Source of the DNA: Cudoniella acicularis
Lineage: Eukaryota > Ascomycota > Leotiomycetes > Helotiales > Helotiaceae
DNA length: 15,762 nucleotides
Direction: 5' to 3'
Assembly (NCBI GenBank): GCA_013054445.1
Contig: JAAMPI010001341.1
Coordinates: forward strand, 1 to 15,762
The notes beneath the pieces were generated by a model. The model saw nothing but the letters and a program-made list of their open reading frames with translations, searched no databases and had not been told where the DNA came from. Position numbers and translations under genes: made by a program. Below are positions 9,375 through 15,762 of this stretch, piece by piece. The first letter of the stretch is position 1, and the number at the start of each line of letters is the position of its first letter.

Positions 9375-11220
9375 ATGACGTCGAGTTCTTCCCGAAGGCG
9401 AGAGGGTGACAGAGGAAGACACCACAGAGAGAAAGGAAGTGATGGAAAACGTAGGCATTTTCGCGAGGACGAAATAGGAGTCACGGAAGATGTGCCAAGG
9501 GCTGAAGCAAGCAGTGGAAGATACTGGTCCACGCGCGACGAGGATGAAGATATTCCGCCAACTTCTTTGTCGATGGCCACAGCACCCCCTTTCAGAGAAT
9601 CGCGCCACGAATATGACGATGTAAATGAAGGCTCTGCCCGTATGCAGGGCTTGTCGCTGTCAGAACAAAATTATCAACCGAAAATGGCAGCCAAATCGTA
9701 CCAAACTCCACAGAGAAAGGCTACTATCGTTTGGGCACTGGTAAGTCATACTATATATATTCACCATTTCCAATCGCCTCTTCTTTAGCGTTTGGCTCAA
9801 TATTTCCGCTATTTAGTGTCCATATAATTGTGGCCTTGGCCACTTCCTTCCAGATCCCGTTCCAAGGCCCGAGCCTCTCTCGCGAACGAAAGATAAGAAA
9901 GAAGGGAAAGAATGGAAAGAATGGAAAAGATGGAAGGAAGAATATCGCTCTTGGAGAGACTTCACCTGTTCGTGTAAAAACGCATACTTCTGCCGAGCAC
10001 ATGGTCAATGGGTTTCCGGCGCCGATGTCAGAAACGGCAATTCCCCCAGCAGAAAAGAACAAACTCCCAGCACCTGTCACAAGCTGGGGTATTTCTGTAA
10101 AGCACATCAAAAATGGATTCGTGACGGGGACGTCGTAGCCAAAAAGGCGGCGACGAAAGAAAACCAAACGTCAGAAACGTGCCATAGAGCAGGCTACTTC
10201 TGCAAGGCCCACAATGAATGGGTTCCACAGGACGTGGTCGATTTAAAGCTGGCTCCGAGTGAGTCGAACCAAACAGAGTCGAAATGTCACCCTACAGAAG
10301 AAGATCTTCCGCCGACTGAGAAAGGGTATTTCAACTTCAGAACTTCGGATGGCTGCAATTCCAAGCAAGGAATTTCTGGATTGAGTGTTGCGAGTATTGG
10401 AGGGTCTTCGAGCTCCCTCTATGACCCTAGGTCTCCCTCACTAGGCGCTGGCCCGCAGTATCCTTTAGGCTACCTTGCTGGACAGATGGGAAGCGGTATG
10501 GGTCCAGCAGCGTCCATGCTATCATCGCGTCAACCTGGTTATTCAGCCCCGCCAGGTTTTTATTCTGCAGGGCCTAGCCACCAGGCTCAGGGATCTGGAG
10601 GCTCCTCTAGCACACCAAGTGGTTATTATCCCAGCGCTTCTTCGGATATCACAAGCGGAAAATATTCTACACTGCCGGTTGATAAAAATCACTCGAGTTC
10701 CTATTCTACAGGGCCTAGCTACCAGGCTCAGGGATCTGGAGGTTCCTCTAACACAACAAGTGGTTATTATCCCAGCGCCTCTTCAGATATCACAAGCGGG
10801 AAATATTCTGTAGTGCCGACTGAGAGAACTTCCCAAAGTGGTTATTCCAGCGTGCCAAGTACTCAGTACACACCAGGGTTTGTGTCTACATACGGCTCGC
10901 AAGAGCAGATGAGTGAACGAGCTGATTTGGAGCACAGTAGCCAGGAAGGACAAATCAATGTCGCGTCTTCTTATTATCCTACAGCGTGGTCAGACTGGAA
11001 TTGGAAAGAGGAATATAGTTGTTACAGCCGATACCGTCTAACCGGTCCTGGTACTTCCCCTCCTTCTTTGCTGAGTTCTGGGAAGACTGTGATAGCTGAC
11101 AAGGCCCAGATGAATGGGAGTACGAGTACGACCGTAAGGACTAAAGCCTACCCCAAGCCATATTTCGAACTTAGGACGAAGAAGCTACATGTGCTTCCCA
11201 GACAAGCGCAGTTAGCATAG
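9375..11220 (+). CDS. Unrecognised Cys/His-repeat protein with Ser/Gly/Tyr-rich tail
   Basis: Not recognised. Two exons: 9375-9740 and 9817-11220, joined in phase 0 across a 76-bp intron (donor GTAAGT, acceptor TTTAG), giving 589 aa. Residues 1-122 are disordered, Arg/Glu/Asp/His-rich. Exon 2 opens with CPYNCGLGHF (Cys123, Cys127, His131), then a Lys/Trp/Glu segment (KEWKEWKRWKEE). Three modules follow: residues 172-207 (TCSCKNAYFCRAHGQW), 208-242 (TCHKLGYFCKAHQKW) and 243-277 (TCHRAGYFCKAHNEW), with a decayed fourth starting KCH at 278. The shared core is (H/C)-x5-C-x2-H-x2-W, suggesting metal binding. From about residue 335 the tail is Ser/Gly/Tyr/Pro-rich with two near-identical copies at 371-409 and 418-456. 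There is no signal peptide or membrane segment, so a cytosolic or nuclear role is likely. Function is unknown; a metal-binding scaffold or condensate-forming protein is speculation. The acceptor choice matters: the stronger-looking one at 9854 puts the reading frame out and loses the modules. Confidence 0.8.
9964..10371 (+). repeat. Protein-level repeat: 35-residue Cys/His module, 3 full + 1 decayed
   Basis: Module starts are at 9964, 10072, 10177 and 10282, that is spacings of 108, 105 and 105 bp. Copies 2 and 3 share TCH-x2-GYFCKAH-x2-W and similar linkers ending in NQTSE/NQTES. Copy 1 has an extra residue and Cys in place of the second ligand His. Copy 4 keeps the NQTES-KCH junction but has lost the YFC-x2-H core. 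Confidence 0.75.
10561..10818 (+). repeat. Two near-identical 117-bp coding repeats, 141-bp period
   Basis: Copy 1 spans 10561-10677 and copy 2 spans 10702-10818. Both encode YS-x-GPS-x-QAQGSGGSS followed by SGYYPSASSDITSGKYS, differing at only a few positions. Many third-codon positions match too, which suggests a recent duplication or gene conversion. A weaker third copy (SGYSSVPS) follows at about 10837. Confidence 0.9.
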
Positions 11221-11819
11221 AAGGACTAGCCAACAGGATGCTGACTATGTGAAGACGGTCTCCTAGACCGACACCTGGAAAGGGCCGGTGTCTGATAGAA
11301 ACCTGGTGCTCCCATTTCCGGCACGACCCTGGGGGAACGTGGGCTGACCGACACGGCAATTGCTGACTTCGGGAAGTGCGGTTGCACTCCTCTGAGAACA
11401 ACGACAGATCAAACCATTGGTACAGAACATTTCGACTGCTGGACAAAATAATGCGCGGTTGCTACACACCCAAAGGGGTTATTCCGACAGAAAACCAGGC
11501 AAGCTGGCTTGCGCTCGATTGAAGAAGTCATTTGGACTTCGATTTTGGTGTACTATTGCGGGAAGAGAAGCGATTCAAGAGGTCTGGAGCAGCATTCATT
11601 CCTCTGGAATATATGATTTCGAGGTGAGGCTTCTCAAATTTTATACGTGTAGTGGTGTTAGATAATGGAGCCACTTTAGTCACATGTCCACCTCTCAAGC
11701 TAGTTTCACGAAGGGTTGCCCTATTAATCAGTACTACCTATATAGACGTTTTTGGTATATTATTTTGCTACTTTTTACATGTTGTTCATTTCTATTTAAT
11801 TATATACAGAACCCACGCA
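11221..11819. other. Region 3' of the Cys/His repeat gene
   Basis: Probable 3' untranslated region and spacer. Right after the stop there are hairpin-forming pairs: GGTCT/AGACC around 11259-11271 and GACACC/GGTGTC around 11271-11292. Short open frames (for example 11417-11665) have no recognised features. From about 11700 the DNA becomes AT-rich but still contains normal CA/TG dinucleotides. Confidence 0.4.
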
Positions 11820-12660
11820 GATAGTCGTAGTTCCTGATTCCTAAATTTATATAATTATCTCTGACTACCTAGGTATTCTATTTCTTAGGCTATAGCTGTA
11901 ATAGTGACGTGACTCACCCCCCTTAATTCTAGTAAGCGAGCATTATCATAATTAGAGGACTAGAAGAGATATACTGGTATACTAGCCCTCGCTACGCTAT
12001 ACTAAGTTCGCTAAAACCTTTTAGAGTTAGAAAAAAATAACTCTGTTTTTACCTTAGTTTTAAGATATATACTATAATAGGTCCTTAGCGATAGTAGCTG
12101 TTTTTATATAACAAGTCTTATATAGTATAAGAAATAAAATATATTACTAAATACTATATTATAAGGAGGAGGCGTTAGTAGACAAAGAAGTCACGTGTAA
12201 GAGGAAAAGGATTTAGTTATAGAACTAATATCTAGCCTCGAAGGGTCTAGAGAAGCCCCTTTTTTATTAGCTACCTACTACCGATAGGGGTCCGATACCA
12301 AGGCCTAATAATAATAGAAATCAATAGTATTATCTAGTATCCCGTACCACGTATCAAGTGCCTTAGAACTATAATCCTAGATGTCGGAGGTTTGCTACCG
12401 ATATTATTCCGGACATCCGCCGACGATCTAAGCCACGTGACGGACGCCCCTTTACAAGTAAGCGAACTATATTATAGTAACGTTAGGGCCCTAGAGCCTT
12501 TACGAGCCTAGTTAGATAAGTCTAGGTTTTTAGGGTATATACTAGTAAAACTAAATCGAAAAATTATAAACTTTTAAAAGTTAGTGAATAGGAAGTATCA
12601 TTACCTTTTATAACTCAAGATTACTAGATTTTATATTATAATTATTCCTGGTTATTTTAT
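11820..12660. repeat. AT-rich RIP-like island (probable remnant of a transposable element)
   Basis: A block dominated by TA steps and CTAG/TATA strings, with few CA or TG dinucleotides while CpG persists. By rough eye count, 12001-12200 holds about three CA and three TG but several dozen TA. This is the signature of repeat-induced point mutation, which converts CpA to TpA in duplicated DNA of Pezizomycotina. No long open frame survives, and I cannot identify the original element or its termini. Edges are approximate; the right edge near 12660 is fairly sharp. Confidence 0.7.
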
Positions 12661-12664
12661 AACT

Positions 12665-12748
12665 TTCAGGTGATCACGATAACTTTGATTTTCGGAAGCC
12701 TGAAGGCGGGGTCGCGAAGCCTGAAAATCGCTTAAATATGCCCTGAAA
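12665..12748. promoter_or_regulatory. Cluster of CCTGAA/TTCAGG motifs upstream of the 13 kb gene
   Basis: Within about 85 bp the hexamer CCTGAA occurs on either strand four times (about 12665, 12699, 12720 and 12742). Two lie in the direct repeat GAAGCCTGAA (12695-12704 and 12716-12725). GATTTTC at 12687-12693 and GAAAATC at 12723-12729 flank the pair as an inverted repeat. It sits about 300 bp before the ATG at 13046 and may be regulatory. Confidence 0.35.
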
Positions 12749-13045
12749 ACCCAGACTTATCTGACTAGGCTCGTAAGCGGGAGATCGAGTAAACGCGGCG
12801 TGAAGACTCACAATTTTCGCGCAAAGCAATCTGTTGTTGATGAAGAATAACAACCACCTCTACTCCTGGCAAGAGAATGGCCTCCACCATCTGTACGGCA
12901 AGAGCTTGGCGAAGAAAGCCCGCGAGGAAAAAGAAATTATCAATGTACTTAGCGGGGGGCGGAGTCGAAAGCCGTCCGCACGCGATCCAGCAGCTGAACC
13001 TCCCCCCTTCATCACCTCACCACCACCTTCTTGAACCTGGACATC

Positions 13046-14699
13046 ATGTCTTCCGGATATGGCTTCCGCGAGCGTCTCTATCGTAGCGACTACGAGAAGC
13101 TCAAAGCGCATGGCAGAATCGCCAGTAACATGACAATCACACAATACATCGACCAAGAACGAGAACGAACAGCGAAAGCCATTGAATCAGTCAGCGCGGG
13201 TACGAGCAATACGCCTTCCTCCCAGTCTTCCATATTCCAGACGCTAACATAATTACCAAAAGCCACGTCGAATACGACGGTCTTGGAAAGAAGAGCAGCA
13301 GATGCCTGCCTCGCATGTCCTACGCCAAGTACCTCTATTTCACCAAGTAGCGCGGCGGATACAAGCACTTCAACAAGTCCAGGGCCGGGACTAGCTATCC
13401 GGAGTCTCGCGAATTTGGGAAGAGTGCCAGGAGCCAGGCTTGGGGAGAATTCCCTCCAACGCGATCTGCGGGAAACCACCGAAAAGACTGGAAATACATA
13501 CTATTTGAGCCTCCTCAAGGAGAAAGAGTCTAGGGCCCGAAACGTGACTCAAACTCCCCAAACGCAATCGACGTCCGACGATTTATTCAGTTGGGAAAAG
13601 GAAGCGCAGGAAAGCATGGCCAATAAGGAAAGGGCGGAAGCAGCGGCAGCTCGCCAGACAGAATCTACGCCCAGTCCATCGATGGCACCAAGTCTTCTCT
13701 ACAGAGCTAGTGCGCCCACTGTGTCTGATGCACCCAAGACGGGGCCTTCAGCCTATTCCGCAGCCGCCCAACCAAACACATCGTCCGAAACAAGCGCATC
13801 AACTAGAATTGAGACGAACATTCCACCGATTACATATGACCCGCCCAAAATCGGTACATAAGATTACATCCCTCCCGTGTCATCTCTGCCTCCTACTAAC
13901 TCAATCCTTGCTTTCAGAACCGCCCATTCCTGGAATTCCGGAAGCCGAAATACGCGCAAGTCGATACTGGGGCAAAGTCATTTCCCAAACAGGAATAAGT
14001 CCGCGCCTCAACTCCTGCGTCGTCGCCGTTTGCGACATTGCTATGGCAGTATCCAGCGCGCGTCCACCAGCCGTTCCACTAGAAAAAGCCGCCGTCTACC
14101 TCATGCCAGAAACATTCTCCACGGTACTCACTCTATTCGAAATCCAAGAGCCAGAATTCGGGCCTCCGGAAATAGTGGAGGATTATGGTCCTTCCCACTT
14201 CGACGACATATTCGCTCAATACTACCTAGCATTTGACCTCCCAATCGTATGGGCAACGCGACCAGGTAGCAATCGTCCCAACAACCTCCCATTAATAAAA
14301 CGACAAAGCGTAAAACTCTGGTTGCGAAATTACATCATGGCTCAACCGGACGAACTCCACAAACGTCTCAACACCCTCCTCCGTGACGTGCCTGAACTAC
14401 AACATCCTATGGAAGACAAGCCCTTCATTCACAAAGAAGTACCGCGTGGATGTTTTCCCGCTGAGTTCGACTTAGCAGCCAATCGTGCAACGGTGAAGGC
14501 TTTTGCGCAATTTAAGGCAGCGAGTATGAACATTATTGATAGAGCACAACCGGTACAGACTCTGGAGAATGCGAGGCAGGATTATACGAATGCGGTTGAG
14601 CAGGCGAGGGCGCAGAAGGAGTATTTTTTGAATCTCAATGGTGGGTGGACGAAGGATGAGTATGGGAATGATAAGTATGTTGAGGGTTGTATGTTCTAG
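13046..14699 (+). CDS. Unrecognised 508-aa fungal protein
   Basis: Not recognised. Three exons: 13046-13199, 13263-13853 and 13918-14699. Introns are 63 and 64 bp, both in phase 1, with GCTAAC and CTAAC branch sites before the acceptors. The ATG at 13046 follows an in-frame stop (13032-13034) in the same frame, so it is the first available start. Residues 1-52 are charged and helical (RERLYRSDYEKLKAHGRIA). Residues 53-248 are Ser/Thr/Pro-rich and probably disordered, with a short helix (LFSWEKEAQESMANKERAEA). Residues 250-508 look like a folded domain: RYWGKVISQ, SCVVAVCDIAMAV, a run of acidic and hydrophobic segments, then KRQSVKLWLRNYIMAQ and a C-terminal helix (YTNAVEQARAQKEYF). No signal peptide, clear membrane span or catalytic motif is visible. 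The correct exon-2 frame was fixed by its join to exon 3; a competing frame there soon hits stops. Confidence 0.82.
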
Positions 14700-15383
14700 G
14701 GGATAGTTTTTTTTGGGTGTGGTCATTTGATGTATGATCTGGAGCGTCAATGGTTTACTGTTTTCGGTGAGGTTTGAATGCTTAATGGTTTTGAATTCTT
14801 TCTTGGCTTTATATTGGGAGTAATAATGCATATTTTGGTTTCCTAGGTGTCTCTTCCATACCAGTCTCACAAGTCCTAATCGTCTCACAAATCCCATAAT
14901 CTGTTCCCCTTCCAATCATTCCTGGAGATCCACCTTTCCTTAAACCCTCTAAGCGGCTACAAAATCATAAACTTCAACGGCTTCAAAACCAATTCCTCTG
15001 TTTTTGCCTTCCCCAGCGCTCTAAAGCACTCAATTTGTACATGTGCCGTAAGAGTATTTTGGTCCTTTTTTCTGACCTATTCGCAGCAGAAATCATCAAC
15101 AACTCTCTCTTCACTGGTCGTATTAGATTCAACGGGATACTTACATGGATATGATTTTTAATACTTCAAAGGCCAAAGAAATGTTCTTCAACATCATTCC
15201 AATCGATCAGTTGAACTTACTCCCTTGATCAAGTCGTTGCGGTCTAAGAAATTAGATGCAGCATTCAAACCAACAAATCTCTAGTCAGAAAATGTTCTAC
15301 ATACTGCATCCCATGGGATTGTATTTGAGGAAATATAAAGGTCAATTTTGAAAGCGAGGGTCGCATTTAACGCCTCCACTTGC

Positions 15384-15417
15384 GTTTAGACTTTGTGTGT
15401 AGACTTTGTGTCTAAAC
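15384..15417. repeat. 8-bp inverted repeat with internal duplication
   Basis: GTTTAGAC at 15384-15391 is the reverse complement of GTCTAAAC at 15410-15417, and TAGACTTTGTG is duplicated between the arms. Could form a small hairpin; no function suggested by context. Confidence 0.4.
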
Positions 15418-15743
15418 TCTTTGTCGTCGTCTCGTGTTTGAATGGCATTCTGTAAACAATTCGTGTTTGACCAAGTAAAGAGGCAAAAAATAAACAGATG
15501 GAGAGTCACTTATGCTTGCCATGCTAGATATATAACAGAACCACTTCTGGAGTTCGTTCTCTCTGCGTGTATCTAGCAAAATATATCCAATGACAATGCT
15601 TGAACCAAAATTCATTCACTTTTATCTAAGAAAAACCTATTACTTATATAGAACCTTCTTGCCCTAGCCCGAGGGCCCGACGTCTCGGCTAACTAGTCTA
15701 CTGCCTAGAGGCCCGAAGTATCAGTCTATTGGTCCCTTCTAGT

Positions 15744-15762
15744 CATGTGACATAGTCACGTG
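15744..15762. repeat. Imperfect palindrome containing CACGTG
   Basis: CATGTGAC (15744-15751) and GTCACGTG (15755-15762) are reverse complements except for one base, separated by ATA. The window ends inside or at the edge of this structure. CACGTG-like sites also occur in the RIP island at about 12192 and 12434. Confidence 0.4.

Larger units (their letters stand above)
14700..15762. other. Gene-poor stretch at the right end
   Basis: No supportable gene. It begins with the 3' region of the 508-aa gene (a T8 run just after the stop). A short imperfect tandem repeat starting GTCTCACAA lies at 14864 and 14882. An antisense open frame at 15412-15615 has no recognised features. From about 15620 the DNA again becomes CA/TG-poor, suggesting another RIP-affected repeat may begin at the window edge. 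Confidence 0.5.

Noticed and set aside
9731..10138. Read-through frame across the 9741-9816 intron
   Set aside because: It opens only by ignoring a good GTAAGT donor and gives no repeats, whereas splicing to 9817 yields a continuous 589-aa frame.
9751..10228. Antisense open frames opposite the Cys/His repeat gene
   Set aside because: They are shadows of the plus-strand exon; the plus frame carries the regular Cys/His repeats.
11417..11837. Short plus-strand open frames downstream of the Cys/His repeat gene
   Set aside because: Considered as a broken extra gene; the frames are short, in different phases and show no recognisable motif.
12834..13034. 66-codon frame upstream of the 508-aa gene
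   Set aside because: Ends 11 bp before the chosen ATG and has no good splice into it; more likely 5' leader.
14472..14915. 147-codon minus-strand open frame
   Set aside because: It overlaps the last exon of the 508-aa gene antisense, and its other part is low-complexity AT-rich DNA; no domain seen.
1..15762. CRISPR arrays, tRNA or rRNA genes, bacterial-type defence operons
   Set aside because: No regular spacer-repeat arrays, no cloverleaf or rRNA signatures, and the spliced genes indicate a eukaryote.

Overview
The window looks like a piece of a filamentous ascomycete (Pezizomycotina) nuclear genome. The evidence is intron-split genes with short introns (about 50-76 bp, GT...AG, with CTAAC/CTGAC-type branch sites), a fungal NLR-type NACHT protein, a fungal DHA2-type MFS transporter, and an AT-rich block with the CpA-to-TpA signature of repeat-induced point mutation (RIP). 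A Leotiomycete is possible but only a guess. All gene models were built by eye from splice signals and reading-frame phase.

Layout. 1-954: no convincing gene. 955-3318 (+): an MFS transporter gene with most splice sites intact but a decayed first transmembrane region and three single-base frameshifts, all at A4 runs, so it is either a recent pseudogene or a gene with homopolymer sequence errors. 3781-8030 (-): a large NLR-like STAND protein with a fungal NLR N-terminal helical domain, a NACHT NTPase whose P-loop is split by an intron, a winged-helix-like region and a C-terminal TPR-like array. 8031-9374: a long gene-poor interval with two promoter-like segments on the plus strand. 9375-11220 (+): a 589-aa protein I do not recognise, with three clear copies and one decayed copy of a 35-residue Cys/His module (core YFC-K/R-AH-x2-W), followed by a Ser/Gly/Tyr-rich tail holding two near-identical 47-residue repeats. 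About 11820-12660: the RIP-like island. 13046-14699 (+): a three-exon gene for a 508-aa unrecognised protein with a disordered middle and a conserved-looking C-terminal domain. 14700-15762: no gene seen.

Nothing shows that these genes form one pathway. The transporter and the NLR converge tail-to-tail, and the 13 kb gene lies next to the RIP island. The NLR, pseudogene, repeat-rich unknown protein and RIP island together resemble a fast-evolving accessory region. The most promising new item is the Cys/His repeat protein at 9375-11220.
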